Shown here in pieces: positions 1-11,604 of a stretch of DNA of 64,000 nucleotides. Numbering within the stretch: the first letter of the stretch is position 1; every line of letters starts with the position of its first letter. The notes beneath the pieces were generated by a model. It searched no databases. It had not been told where the DNA came from and saw only the letters and a list, made by a program, of their open reading frames with translations. Made by a program: the position numbers and the translations under genes. The stretch covers positions 72,745,008-72,809,007 of the forward strand of contig NC_046295.1 of assembly GCF_004115265.2 (NCBI RefSeq), read 5' to 3'. The stretch is from Rhinolophus ferrumequinum. Its lineage: Eukaryota; Chordata; Mammalia; Chiroptera; Rhinolophidae.

Positions 1-64
1 TCCCAGAGGCTTGATGACTTCAGCATAAGATTCACAGCAGAACTAGACATCGTTCCTCGGGAAC

Positions 65-66
<2 letters not shown>

Positions 67-100
<34 letters not shown>
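67..100. repeat. (GT)n microsatellite
   Basis: Uninterrupted GT dinucleotides ending 414 bp before the OR start codon. The same repeat occurs at nearly the same offset in all eight units. Confidence 0.95.
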
Positions 101-101
<1 letters not shown>

Positions 102-470
102 TACACCGGAGCTCAGCACCTCTCTGTGCTCTTGCTTATATCACTTCTCATTACTAGTTCCTAAGGACAGGGACGCTGCAATCACCACTGTCCAATGATT
201 CTCACAATAACCCCGAGCCTTGGGGAGATGTGGAATAAGCTGGCTGGCTGCTCGGTGATGTCCTGCCTGTAATCCCTAGAATAGTCCCATACCCTCGTCA
301 AAGGCATCAAGCTTTGGGCCCAGGAAACAAAACTAACTCAATTTCAATTGCCGGAGCTCCACTGAACACAACACACTGAGTTCTTCACTAGAGACCTTTG
401 CATAATTTATTGATTGAAAGCAATGTTACCTCAGACAGGACAGCTCCTAGGCTCAACGGTTGTTGATTGT

Positions 471-498
471 GCTTTTTTCACTGTCCTTTCATCCCCAG
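471..498 (+). promoter_or_regulatory. 3' splice acceptor before OR coding exon
   Basis: A pyrimidine-rich tract ends in CCCCAG at 493-498. The exon would begin with CAGACACAGGGC and reach the ATG at 514. OR genes usually join upstream non-coding exons to a single coding exon just before the start codon, which fits. The donor exon is not identified. Confidence 0.7.
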
Positions 499-513
499 CA
501 GACACAGGGCCGC

Positions 514-1454
514 ATGAGGCCTGAGAACCAGAGCAGCGTGTCCCACTTCCTCCTGCGGGGGCTCCCCATCGGCCCGAGCAGCAGGGCGCGTTCTTCGCCC
601 TGTCCCTGGCCATGTACCTGACCACGGTGCTGGGGAACCTGCTCCTTATCCTGCTCAGCAGGCTGGACGCTCGCCTGCACACGCCCATGTACTTCTTCCT
701 CAGCCACTTGGCCTGCTCTGACATCTGCTTCTCATCTGTCACCGTCCCTAAGATGCTCGTGAACATGCAGACTCAGGACCAATCCATCCCCTATGCAGGG
801 TGTGTAACACAGATGTATTTTTTCATTTTTTTTACTGATTTGGACAATTTCCTTCTCACCTCAATGGCATATGATCGGTACGTTGCCATCTGTCACCCCC
901 TCCACTACATGACCATCATGAGAGAGGGACTGTGTATCTTACTAGTAACCGGGTCCTGGCTCCTCTCTTGTGCCAATGCCATGTCCCACACCCTTCTCCT
1001 GACCCAACTGTCCTTTTGTGATGACAACACCATCCCCCATTTCTTCTGTGACCTTGGTGCCCTGCTCAAGTTGTCCTGCTCTGACACCTCCCTCAACGAG
1101 CTGCTCATTTTCACAGCAGGACTGGCCGTTATTACTCTCCCACTAATCTGCATCTTGATCTCTTATGGCCGCATTGGGGCGACCATCCTGAAGGTTCCAT
1201 CTACCAAGGGCATCTGCAAAGCCTTGTCCACCTGTGGCTCCCACCTCACTGTGGTGTCTCTGTACTATGGGACAATTATTTGGCTCTATTTTTTACCCTC
1301 ATCCAACACCTCCAGTGACAACAACATAATTGCTACTGTGATGTACACAGTGGTCACTCCAATGCTGAACCCTTTCATTTATAGCCTGAGAAACAGAGAC
1401 ATGAAGGGGGCCCTGGAGAAACTCATCAACAGAGTAAAAGTCTTGTTTCAATGA
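514..1454 (+). pseudogene. OR1J1-like: OR1J1-like olfactory receptor, frameshifted (unit 1)
   Basis: Class II (tetrapod-type) odorant receptor of family 1, expected in the ciliary membrane of olfactory neurons when intact, coupling to the olfactory G protein. From 514 the frame matches the intact paralogs, then one C is missing near 573 (CCCATCGGCC where others have CCCATCCGGCC), about 20 codons in. Total length is 941 bp against 942 in intact copies with the same tail. After the break the original frame continues to a normal stop and keeps the TM2 LHTPMYFF motif, [19 protein letters not shown] and [12 protein letters not shown]. An internal Met at 612 opens a 280-residue frame, but this lacks the glycosylated N-terminus. 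TM3 reads [10 protein letters not shown], as in unit 4. An assembly error in a C run is possible. Confidence 0.85.
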
Positions 1455-1728
1455 CGTTCACTCATCTTTATGACAGTCGCCTTTATCACCAGACACAGGC
1501 CTCTTAATTTTGAGCCCAGCATGGAAGAAGTGCTCAGTGATATTTGATAACTTGAATTATATTCTGTTACAATCATTCTCTTTTCCCTTGCTATTCTTTA
1601 GTTTAAATTATGAATCTGAAATGATATTATTGATTATTGCTTTTATCTATTAGATTAAGAAACTACATAGTTAGTATAATTTATGTTTCTCCTTTTTTCC
1701 TGGGAATTAATTATATCTTTTTAAAAAG

Positions 1729-2210
1729 AGGTTTATTGGGGTAAAATCGACATATACACACTGTATATATTTAAAGTGTACCACGTGATGGTTTGATGTG
1801 TATACGTGGGGAAATGATCACCACCATGAAGCTAATTAATAACATATCCATCACCTCCACATAGATACCCTTTTATAATACCTTGTGTGTGCATGTGGTG
1901 AGAAAACTTCCAGTAAGATCCACCCGCTTAGCAAATATCAAGTACACAGTAAAGTACTGTTAACTACAGTCATCAGGCTGTACTTCAGGTCTCAAGAACT
2001 TATTCATCTGGCATTCCTGAAACTTTGTACATTCTGCTAAGTGAAATAAGTCAGACTCAAAAACACAAGTACTGCATGATCTCACTTACATGTGGAATCC
2101 AAACTAGTCAAATACATGAACCAGAGAATAGAATGGTGGTTTCCAAGAGCCATGGGGAGGGGCAAAAGGGGTGACATTGTGAATTTATTAGATTCTATGA
2201 ATTGTTAGAA
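1729..2210 (+). mobile_element. Old L1 3'-end fragment (block A)
   Basis: Begins TTTATTGGGGTAAAATCGAC and runs through a segment with the wording of mammalian L1 3' regions (GTGAAATAAGTCAGACTC, then TGCATGATCTCACTTACATG). Present at the same offset in all units, so it predates the array. Confidence 0.7.
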
Positions 2211-2744
2211 GATAGTGGCATAGAAACCTTGCAGAATTGGAAATTTGTAAAGTATTTGCCTTTCTATAGTGCCCTTTATTGCTCCATAAAATTACCCACT
2301 GTTGTGAGTTTAGCTGCTCTGCTTATAGACTCAACGTTTATTCTGCGTTTTAGGGACAGTGATCACTCTTATAGATGATCATAACCTTCATTCAAGACTT
2401 CATTATAAGGCTAATCGTCTCTGAAGCTTTCTGACTGATGTGTGAGTATCAGTCAAAACACAGGCTCAATTCAGATACAGAAAGAGAAAGGCAGAGAAAG
2501 CATCTGTAGGGGAGACTTTCGTTGCCCCCACTGAATTTCATGACTTTCTCACTCAATATTTCCATTATCTGTCTTCCTGAAAATCATTTCTTCTCATCTT
2601 AGTGACATCAGGTAGTATCATGAGCCCTGGTAATCTAACTTCTTTGTCATCCAGTGAAGGACCACATAGTTCTCTTTCTTCAGGCTGTACTTAGTTAAGG
2701 AGAAACAGGATCACAAATACTTCTGAGACTCAGCACCACGTAGC

Positions 2745-2870
2745 AGTTAGGAGTATTTGTGAAAGCTAGATCCCAATTGCAACCTGTATCTGCCAGAGTG
2801 TGAAGCTTCAGGCAATTAACATCCCTGAACCTCAATTTTTTCTTCCGTGTAAATTGAAAAACTGTAAGAT
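2745..2870 (-). mobile_element. MIR SINE fragment, minus strand
   Basis: Contains CAGGCAATTAACATCCCTGAACCTCA followed by a TTCTTCC...GTGTAAA stretch, the familiar reverse-strand MIR core. Present in every complete unit; ancient. Confidence 0.6.
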
Positions 2871-3940
2871 ATGTAACATATTTTTACTTTGAAATAAATG
2901 AAATGCTAAATTTGGCTTAGCATTAGAACAGACCAAGAAAATCAAATACTAGTTTTCCTTACGTATGCATCCCGGGTGAATTGTGGGGCAGAACTTGCAC
3001 AGATACACCTGAGTTATGGTGACTATGGGAGACTGGCATGCAGATGATAACTCCATTCAAAGAAAAGCAGCTGTCCTAGGATACAGCAACACATCTTCAC
3101 TGGCTTAAACTAGAACCAGACGACTACGGAGCAATGGATGAGTGAGTTGGTAGGTGGGCAGATACAAACAGACAGATGAGAGGACTAGCTTACTCCTACT
3201 TGTTTCATGTTCATTCAGAGTGGCCCCTGACCTACAGCTCATGAGGCTGACTTTGAGAATCCCCGCTTTCAATGTGGAAGGACAAAGAATGCTCCCATCC
3301 CCACCATGTCCTATGAAGTTTTAGGCTTGGAGTCACTTTGTCTGCAGGCTCAGTCTCAACCTTGAGCCAGAACAAAACCGAGTAGGGTTAGAACCTTTCT
3401 TGCTGGTCTAGACCCAACATGCCTTGTTGGCCTACACACCCATCAGTACCTGGCTCAGTTTCTCTGCAATGCAGTTCCGTCGTGTGGATCCCTGACCACC
3501 TGCCTGGCCCTGTCTGGTCCATCCTCGAAAAAGGCAGCGCTGTCACTCATATATTTAGCTATGAGTTAGTGACATTGCTCTGTGTGGAGTTTTTCTCAAG
3601 AAATGTCAAGTCTACCTGCCTGCTGGGAAGGTTTTATCACCACTTAACCTGCTAGATTGACTTTCCGTGAATGTAGACAGCCGAAAGCAAACTGGTAGGT
3701 GCCATGTTGATTTGCATACTTATATAGAACTTCTGGAAATTGCTTTGGAAGCATGTACTTTATTTGGGGTATTTCCCCTCAGCCATGCCAGGACTGGCTC
3801 ATGACCTTCCCCAAAGAAGCATCTCTCTGGGTCAGGACAATGTTTGCTATACATAGTTTACAAATAGTTTTGGAGCTACTAAGCATTGACACTTCAGTTG
3901 ACCATTTCGTATAGTTCTCAAAGTTAAAGGAAACATTAAT

Positions 3941-4135
3941 TCTTTATATAGATATAGTTAGGGATGTGGGGTACTGTGTAGGGAATAGTCATAGAATTGT
4001 AATAATGACATATGATGTCAGAGGGGTAGTAGCTTGGAGGACGGGGGTTATCACTTTGTGAGGGTTATAAATGCCTAACTGTTAAATTATTTCGTACAGC
4101 TGAAACTCACAAAACAAAACACAATGAAAAAAAAT
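3941..4135 (+). mobile_element. L1 3'-end fragment (block B)
   Basis: Shows the L1 3' UTR pattern of Laurasiatherian mammals: GGGATGTGGGGTACTG, GGGAATAGTCATAGAATTG, TTATCACTTTGTGAGGG and a CTGAAACT end followed by A-rich sequence. Shared by units 1 to 7. Confidence 0.65.
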
Positions 4136-4224
4136 GTAACAACAGACAGACCTTTCTCAGGGGAGAGGGATCATAATATCACAGAACCAGGAGGTTCAGC
4201 ATTTATATTTTAATTCTGGATTAT

Positions 4225-4325
4225 ACATATATGTATTTTCTATATATTATACATATTATATATATATATATATATATGTTCCTAAATTATATGTAAGTAA
4301 ATTGTATATATTACATATATATATC
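4225..4325. repeat. AT-rich tract with (TA)n
   Basis: Mostly TA dinucleotides with ATGT and ATTT interruptions. The same position in other units has related AT-rich sequence. Confidence 0.85.
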
Positions 4326-4421
4326 AAGTTTCAACTCTGACGTGAATTTTACGTGGAAAAAATGATCTTATTTTGTTACAAATAGAACATGGATGAGAGA
4401 CATACTAAAGAATCAGAATCA

Positions 4422-4860
4422 AGGGCCAGCCCAGTGGCTCAAGTGGTTGGAGCTCCGTGCTCCTAACTCTGAAGGCTGCCGGTTCGATTCCCACATGGGC
4501 CAGTGGGCTCTCAACCACAAGGTTTTTGGTTCAACTTCTCGACTCCCGCAAGGGATGGTGGGCTCCGCCCACTGCAACTAAGATTGAACATGGCACCTTG
4601 AGCTGAGATGCCTCCCAGATGGCTCAGTTGGCTGGAGCGTGGACTCTCAACCACGAGGTTGCCAGTTTGATTCCTCGACTCCCGCAGGGGATGGTGGGCT
4701 GCGCCCCCTGCAACTAGCAACGGCAACTGGACCTGGAGCTGAGCTGTGCCCTCCACAACTAAGACTGAAAGGACAACAACTTGGTTTGACTTTCCCTGGA
4801 AGTACACAGTGTTCCCCATAAAGTCCTATTCTCTTCCCCAATAACATTTTTTTTAAAAAA
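4422..4860 (+). mobile_element. Composite tRNA-derived SINE (Rhin-like)
   Basis: The head carries a tRNA-like promoter: an A-box-like GTGGCTCAAGTGGTTGG and a B box GGTTCGATTCC at 4481-4491. The body repeats a monomer containing GGGATGGTGGGCT and TGCAACTA. The end is AATAAAGTCC-like sequence and an A tail. Flanking direct repeats GAATCAGAATCA (4410-4421) and GAATTATGATCA (4861-4872) are a diverged target-site duplication. Units 3, 4, 5, 6 and 7 have an uninterrupted site here. Confidence 0.9.
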
Positions 4861-5249
4861 GAATTATGATCACTTAGCTTCTGAAGGAAAAACAAAGAAA
4901 CCCTGCAAGTGTTGTATGGATTAGTATCTTAGAATCCAACATGTTTGAGGAAGAAACTATAAATGAAATCAGGAGGGAACTCTAGCATACATAGATTCTA
5001 ATTTTTGTCACTAAGGTTTAAAAGTTGGAATTATACCAGAAAACAGTGAGACTTTCCTTACATTATAGATTCTGTTTTGAATAGCCAGTTAACAAGTCAC
5101 CTAACCTCTGTCAGACATCAGTGTGCCTAAGCCTGGTAGACAGAGCTGGATAAAGATTGGACATCCATGCCAAAGAAGGGAACATTCTAGTAGTTTAGAG
5201 ATAGGTGAACTGAAAAGTATGTATGAGTAGTCAAAAGTGCTCTAATATG

Positions 5250-5420
5250 CTACTCCTAATAATCACCAGGCTTCTGCATGATTACTGTGTATGAGGCACT
5301 ATATTAAAACCTTACCTGTATCATCTCTTTTAATCCTCATAATAATCCTATGAAGCATATACTGTTGTGATCTGTATTTCTCAGTTGAGGAAACTGAGGC
5401 TTGGAGACAATGACATAATT
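5250..5420 (+). mobile_element. MIR SINE fragment, plus strand
   Basis: Contains TTAGGCACTATxTTAA-like sequence, TCTTTTAATCCTCATAATAA and GAGGAAACTGAGGCTTGG, diagnostic of the MIR core. Small reading frames beginning MICISQLRKL in several units come from this repeat. Confidence 0.8.
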
Positions 5421-6023
5421 ATAATAAATGGTAGTAGCACCATGGAGGATTTATTAGTAGTTAATGCTGCCTGGATGTCAGCAAAAGCTTTACAGGGGAA
5501 ATGGTTCTTCAGCGGGTTATCTCTTTTATTTCAGGGGATTTTGGAAAACTCTTATATTTTGGGGTTGTAATGTCAGGCTTTCACATACCTCAGAATCTAA
5601 AGAATTAGCTATATAATTTCAGTACACTCTCATATGCAGACTTTAATGGGCTTCCTTTTCATCATCTTGTATCTATTGAAATCAGAGATTCCAAACTACT
5701 TGTCCCGTAAGTAACAGGAAATGTATGACTCTGTGCCCAAGGTATAAAATGTCAAACAGCTCTGAAGATGAAAGTCCTGGAGGAGACCAAGACTGGCAAG
5801 GGGACCCCTCCCATCCCCTCTTGCCGACACTGTGTGTTGATATTTCTTAGCCCCCATATAAAAACATTATGAAAACATGCTTCATGCTGCCCTTCATTGT
5901 AAACACAACCAAATAATAGTGGATACTCTCTGAACGCGTAATGACTTTCCTACAAATGGCACTGCAGTTTCAGCACTGACTATCTTCCATGGACATCTGC
6001 CTTACCTAGTGAGGATGGAAGAA

Positions 6024-6215
6024 AAGCTTCTGAAACTTTAGTGTGCACATAGTTTTCGGAAACTTGTGAAAACACAGCTTCCTGGAGTTTACCAACATGG
6101 ACTCTGATTCAGTAGTTCTGGGTTGAGACCCCAAACTTTGCAGGAACGATACTCCCATGTGATGCTGGCACTGCAAATCTGTGAACTGTTCTTTGAAGAA
6201 ACTGGTGTAAGGAAT
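6024..6215 (+). mobile_element. MER5-like hAT remnant
   Basis: AAGCTTCTGAAACTTTAGTG, GATTCAGTAGTTCTGGG and GTGATGCTGGCACTGC match the MER5A pattern in order. Present in all complete units; ancient non-autonomous DNA transposon. Confidence 0.65.
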
Positions 6216-7620
6216 TACATCATGGAGGTCGTGGGAGGCACATTTATAACACCTTACATGAATTCTGCGAGTATGTAGAGTGAAGCAAGAGAATGGTGAA
6301 CTTATTTTAGCAATAGAGAAACTGTGGTTCATGTTGATATTTTCAGATTAATTCTGGCTGCAGTAAATTCCTTTTTTTCAATCTCTAATACGAGAGGTTC
6401 TTCTCTGACTTTCTTTCCTTTTTTATAAATAACGTACGTATATCAGATGCTACATATCGTGCTTTGTGTCATCACCTGAGACTACACAGTTCAATGAAAA
6501 TGAAGCCAAAGCTTTGAAAGAATTACATCCTTTATCCATTGGTGGCTTCTTGTTTCCATCAAGCCTCCTGGGATTTCAGTATGACTTGTAAATTTGCTAA
6601 TGTCACTCAAAAACATATTTTATTATTTTAACTAACATTTTTTTCACACGTGATGCACAATAAAATGTAAATTTGTTATAAAGCACTGGTTGATATCAGA
6701 GTATCTGTACATCCGCAAAGGGACAATAGAGTTCCTGACAGGATATTAAACGAATTTGTTATATGATGTCACTCTGATCTAAAAGTCCTCATTTGACTTG
6801 CCATGTTTCTTGACGTAGCCCGTAAGATAGCGTTTGCCTTGAATCCAATCCATATTATTGTTATTCAGGTCATCAAGTTTTACTCCCATCACTTCATCTC
6901 TTTTTTTTGCGTCAGCCCTATGCAAAGTGCAATATGTTCGTCCAACTTTATAAATACAAAACTAATTAATACGTAACCAGCAGGTGGAGTCACATTTCAG
7001 GCTGTGGTAGTGCCCTAATTCTATTTCTTTGGGGTGTGAAGACTGAAATCAAAACATTTGAAGGAGTTTGCTATTTGATTTATGTGTTGAATATTACTAT
7101 ACCAAATTTCCTTTATTACTCATTTATTTCATTCCTTATGTTTTTACGTAGGTGATGAGTTAATGAAAACAATCTGGGTTGTTGCCTCACTTTCCACGTT
7201 TTTCCACTTGACCTCTACTGTTCTTGTGTTTTCAAAGTTACTTTCTTTTCTTTTTAAAGGAAGAAGACACTGGCACGCAGATACTAAGACAATGGAGTCC
7301 GTTACAATTGATGCTTTGAAGTAAACAGAAATAGTCAGAGATATAAAGGGAAAAGTGATAGTTGTGAGAAGGCAGGGGGTTGGGAGTAAGGGAGAAGGGG
7401 AAGGGATCAGACAGCATAAATGGTAACTACAATATTGCCGAGGGGAAATGAAAGACAGTTTGGGGAATGTAATCAATAATGTTGTAAAGATTTTGTAAGG
7501 TTCCGATGGCCAAATCTCTTATTAGGGAGACCAGTTTATGGATGGTTTATATGTTTGACCACTGCACTGTATTCCTGAGGCTGAAGCTGAATAATATTGT
7601 AAGTCAACTATGATTTAATA

Positions 7621-7652
7621 CACACACACAGACACACACACACACACACACG
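7621..7652. repeat. (CA)n microsatellite in block C
   Basis: CA dinucleotides with one GA interruption inside the L1 3' UTR. The length and motif differ in units 2, 3 and 5. Confidence 0.9.
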
Positions 7653-7674
7653 TATAATCACGAGATGTGGAGTA

Positions 7675-7708
7675 CATCTCGTGACTATATCGATATAGTC
7701 ACGAGATG
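7675..7708. repeat. Perfect 34-bp palindrome
   Basis: Each half reads CATCTCGTGACTATATC in towards the centre, and the two halves are exact reverse complements with no spacer. Lies in block C. Unit 2 has the same structure with one central mismatch. Confidence 0.95.
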
Positions 7709-8439
7709 AATAGAGTCAGTGGAATTGTAATAGATATACACAATGTCAGAGGGGCAATAGATGGGGGAGGGAGGTTATCACTTTGTGAGGGGTGAAATGT
7801 CTAACTATTGCATTGTTTTGTACACTTGAAACTATAAAAAAAAATTGATGTTTTTGCAGATATTGAAGTTGTCTCGACCAGGTAACTGACAGAAGGATCA
7901 AGGCACAGTACAATCTTTTATAAAGTTTCACACTGAATCTTCGTGTCAATTCAATAAGAGATTGACTAAACTTTAAAGTAGATCAAAATATTGATATTCT
8001 ATGTTCTACATATTGTTATGCATAGAAATAGGAATGCAAATATTATTGGGATAAATTATTAGTAAAATAGAAGGCTATAAAATACGATATAAAATAAATC
8101 CCGCTTATATATTCATAAAATTTTATGAATAAAAAGCCATTTTAGAAAGATAGAAATAACTGAGGGAAGGGTAAAGTACTTTGACTTTATCCTTTGTTTT
8201 CATGTCTACATTATTTGGATTTCATTCAGGAGGCAGAGTTAATGTTTTAACCAGCACCAAAATGAAACCCCACTGGGGAGAAAAACTGCTCTTCACACCC
8301 AAGCTATGACCCAACTGTGGGAAACAGAAATCTGGTAGGGAAGGGCCAGTAGGACGTCTTTCCGCATCTCCTTTGGGATGCACTCCTAGGGCAACCATCC
8401 TGACGTTCTTCCAAAGGACAGTGTTTCCTCAGAGTGAGC

Positions 8440-8580
8440 CCTCAGAACCATCTGCTGCAGAGATACCTGGTCCCAGGTCTCATGAAGTAGCATCTCTGGC
8501 AGTAGAGCTGCGATCTGCGTCTTTAACAAGCTCCCCAGGTGATTCTGCTGAACTCTAAAGTTGAGGGACTACTGCTCTAG
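8440..8580 (+). mobile_element. MER5-like remnant (second)
   Basis: AACAAGCTCCCCAGGTGATT followed by CTGCTGAACTCTAAAG and GGGACTACTGCTCTAGG is typical of MER5-type elements. Occurs before each (GT)n. Confidence 0.6.
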
Positions 8581-8691
8581 GGCATCTGTCTTGGAGGGAA
8601 TGAGAAATACACTGAGCAATTACTACATGTTTAATGCACGTCTCTAACCTAGAGTTTGGTGCACTGACCCCTTGGTCCTTTCCCTAGGGGA

Positions 8692-8699
8692 GAATGTAG
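8692..8699. promoter_or_regulatory. Candidate O/E (Olf1/EBF) core site, unit 2
   Basis: CCCTAGGG within TTCCCTAGGGGA matches the CCCNNGGG core bound by Olf1/EBF factors that act at OR promoters. It lies 684 bp before the start codon. Whether it is near a transcription start is unknown. Confidence 0.3.
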
Positions 8700-8922
8700 T
8701 CTTCACATCTCCATTTCTGAAGGTGGTGAAATGAGAAGAGTAAGCTCCAGGCTCTTGGCTTTCTCTCTAATATCAGTGAGAGGTTCAGGATCACAGAACT
8801 TATAGGATCAATCTGGTATCTGGGTGTCTACAGAGAAACTGAGAAACCAGTCCCCATTCCCGAATGCTCGATGACTGCAGCATAAGATTCAGAGAAGTAC
8901 TAGACATCCTTCTTCGAGAACA

Positions 8923-8945
8923 GGTGTGTCTGTGTGTGTGTGTGT
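8923..8945. repeat. (GT)n microsatellite
   Basis: Short GT repeat with one CT interruption, the shortest of the eight, 431 bp before the ATG. Confidence 0.9.
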
Positions 8946-9332
8946 ACACCGCAAATCATCACCTCTCTGTGCTATTGCTGAAATCACCTCTCATATCTAG
9001 TTCCTAAAGACAGAGACACTGTAAACACCACTGGCCAATGACTCTCACACTTTAACCCCTAGCCTTTTTAACCCCGAGCCTTGGGGAGATGAGGAATAAG
9101 CCGCCTGGCTGCTCGGTGACGTCCTGCCTGTAATCCCTAGAATGGTCCCATACCCTCGTCAAAGGCATCAGGACTTGTGCCCAGGAAATATTTAGTAACT
9201 CAGTTGTGTTTGCCTGAGCTCCGCTGAACACAACACACTGAGTTCTTCACTAGAGACCTTTGCATTATTTATTGATTGAAAGCAATATTAACTCAGATAG
9301 GACATCTCCTAGGCTCATCGGTTGTTGATTGT

Positions 9333-9360
9333 GCTTTTTTCACTGTCCTTTCATCCCCAG
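9333..9360 (+). promoter_or_regulatory. 3' splice acceptor before OR coding exon
   Basis: The pyrimidine tract ends with CCCCAG at 9355-9360, then CAGACACAGGGCCGC and the ATG at 9376. Same arrangement as the other units. Confidence 0.7.
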
Positions 9361-9375
9361 CAGACACAGGGCCGC

Positions 9376-10315
9376 ATGAGGCCTGAGAACCAGAGCAGCG
9401 TGTCCCACTTCCTCCTGCGGGGGCTCCCCATCCGGCCCGAGCAGCAGGGCGCGTTCTTCGCCCTGTTCCTGGCCATGTACCTGACCACGGTGCTGGGGAA
9501 CCTGCTCATCATCCTGCTCAGCAGGCTGGACGCTCGCCTGCACACGCCCATGTACTTCTTCCTCAGCCACTTGGCCTGCTCTGACATCTGCTTCTCATCT
9601 GTCACCGTCCCTAAGATGCTCATGGACATGCTGACTCAGGACCAATCCATCCCCTATGCAGGGTGTGTAACACAGATGTATTTTTTCATAGTTTTTACTG
9701 TTTTGGACAATTTCCTTCTCACCTCAATGGCATATGATCGGTACGTTGCCATCTGTCACCCCCTCCACTACATGACCATCATGAGAGAGGGACTGTGTAT
9801 CTTACTAGTGACCGGGTCCTGGCTCCTCTCCTGTGCCAATGCCCTGTCCCACACCCTTCTCTTTGCCCAGCTGTTCTTTTGTGATGACAACACCATCCCA
9901 TTTCTTCTGTGACCTTGGTGTCCTGCTCAAGTTGTCCTGCTCTGACACCTCCCTCAACGAGCTGCTCATTTTCACAGCAGGACTGGCCGTTATTACTCTC
10001 CCACTAATCTGCATCTTGATCTCTTATGGCCGCATTGGGGCCACCATCCTGAAGGTTCCATCTACCAAGGGCATCTGCAAAGCCTTGTCCACCTGTGGCT
10101 CCCACCTCACTGTGGTGTCTCTGTACTATGGGACAATTATTTGGCTCTATTTTTTACCCTCATCCAACACCTCCAGTGACAACAACATAATTGCTTCTGT
10201 GATGTACACAGTGGTCACTCCAATGCTGAACCCTTTCATTTATAGCCTGAGGAACAGAGACATTAAGGGGGCCCTGGAGAAACTCATCAACAGAGTAAAA
10301 GTCTTGTTTCAATGA
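9376..10315 (+). pseudogene. OR1J1-like: OR1J1-like olfactory receptor, frameshifted (unit 2)
   Basis: Family 1 odorant receptor whose frame is good from the ATG through TM1 to TM4 (GN in TM1, [22 protein letters not shown] in TM4). It breaks in the second extracellular loop: ACCATCCCATTTC replaces ACCATCCCCCATTTC, a 2-bp loss in a C run near 9897-9901. The first frame then ends at 9912. The second half keeps its reading in another frame to a stop at 10315. Total length is 940 bp against 942. The conserved loop cysteines beyond the break and TM5 to TM7 would be lost from any product. The lesion differs from that in unit 1, so the sisters were broken separately. Intact-type features are otherwise well kept, so inactivation is recent or is a sequencing error. 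Confidence 0.88.
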
Positions 10316-10590
10316 CGTTCACTCATCTTTATGACAGTTGCCTTTATCACCAGACACAGGCCTCTTAATTTTGAGCCCAGCATGGAATAAGTACTCAGTG
10401 ATATTTGATAACTTGAATTATATTCTGTTACAATCATTCTCTTTTCCCTTGCTATTCTTTAGTATAAATTATGAATCTGAAGTGATATGATTGATTATTG
10501 ATTTATCTGTTAGATTAAGAAACTACATAGTTAGTACAATTTATGTTTCTCCTTTTTTCCTGGGAATTTACTATATCTTTTCAAAAAGAA

Positions 10591-11045
10591 GTTTATTGGG
10601 GTAAAATCGACATATACACACTGTATATATTTAAAGTGTACCACGTGATGGTTTGATGTGTATACGTGGGGAAATGATCACCACCATCAAGTGAATTAAT
10701 AATATATCAATCACTCCTTTTATAATACCTTGTGTGTGCATGTGGTGAAAAAACTTCCAGTAAGATCCACCCGTTTAGCAAATATCAAGTACACAGTACA
10801 GTACTGTTAACTACAGTCATCACGCTGTACTTCAGATCTCAAGAACTTATTCATCTGGCATTCCTGAAACTTTGTGCATTGTGTTAAGTGAAATAAGTCA
10901 GACACAAAAACCCAAGTACTGCATGATCTCACTTACATGTGGAATCCAAACTAGTCAAATTCATGAACCAGAGAATAGAACGGTGGTTTCCAAGAGCCAT
11001 GGGGCGGGGCAAAAGGGGTGACATTGGGAATTTATTAGTTTCTAT
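10591..11045 (+). mobile_element. Old L1 3'-end fragment (block A)
   Basis: Same element as at 1729-2210, with a short deletion after ATATCAATCACTCC. Confidence 0.7.
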
Positions 11046-11604
11046 GAATTGTTAGAAGATAGTGGCATAGAAACGTTGCAGAATTGGAAATTTGTAAAGT
11101 ATTTGCCTTTCTATAGTGCCCTATATTGCTCCATAAAATTACCCACTGTTGTGAGTTCCGCTGCTCTGCTTATAGACTCAACGTTTATTCTGCGTTTTAG
11201 GGACACTGATCACTCTTATAGACGATCATAACCTTCATTCAGCCCTTCATTATAAGGCTAATCGTCTCTGAAGCTTTCTGACTGATGTGTGAATATCAGT
11301 CAAAACACAGGCTCAATCCAGATACAGAAAGAGAAAGGCAGAGAAAGCATCTGTAGGGGAGACTTTCATTGCCCTCACTGAATTTCGTGACTTTCTCACT
11401 CAATATTTTCATTATCTGTCTTCCTGAAAATCATTTCTTCTCATCTTAGTGACACCAGGTAGTATCATAAGCCCAAGTAATCTAACTTCTTTGTCATCTA
11501 GTGAAGGACCACATAGTTCTCTTTCTTCAGGCTGTACTTAGTTAAGGATAAACAGGATCACAAATACTTCTGAGACTCAGCACCACGTAGCAGTTAGGAG
11601 TATT

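Larger units (their letters stand above)
7318..7842 (+). mobile_element. L1 3'-end insertion (block C)
   Basis: Flanked by AATTGATGCTTT (7306-7317) and AATTGATGTTTT (7843-7854). Ends in GAAACTATAAAAAAAA, an A tail. Units 2, 3 and 5 share it; units 4, 6 and 7 have one copy of the flank with nothing between, so this reads as a retroposed 5'-truncated L1 with a target-site duplication. Confidence 0.75.
1..8861. repeat. Tandem duplication unit 1 (5' end cut by window)
   Basis: First of eight direct repeats. Base 1 corresponds to about 8862 in unit 2. Contents in order: (GT)n, OR pseudogene, old L1 3' end, minus MIR, L1 fragment with TA tract, SINE, plus MIR, MER5-like remnant, third L1 3' end, second MER5-like remnant. 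The stretches 2210-2745, 2870-3940, 4870-5250, 5420-6020 and 6215-7300 hold no gene I can recognise; they align along their length with the same stretches of the other units. The boundary is an arbitrary alignment point, not a proven breakpoint. Confidence 0.85.

Noticed and set aside
612-1454. Unit 1 as a functional receptor starting at the internal Met (612)
   Set aside because: It would lack the extracellular N-terminus with its glycosylation site. The full-length frame upstream is clearly homologous and frameshifted.
4434-4491. tRNA gene suggested by A and B box-like motifs
   Set aside because: These are the promoter boxes of a tRNA-derived SINE. No cloverleaf tRNA can be supported.
7318-7842. 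Block C read as a simple deletion from units 4, 6 and 7
   Set aside because: The A tail and flanking 12-bp repeats fit an insertion better. Precise loss between the repeats cannot be excluded without an outgroup.
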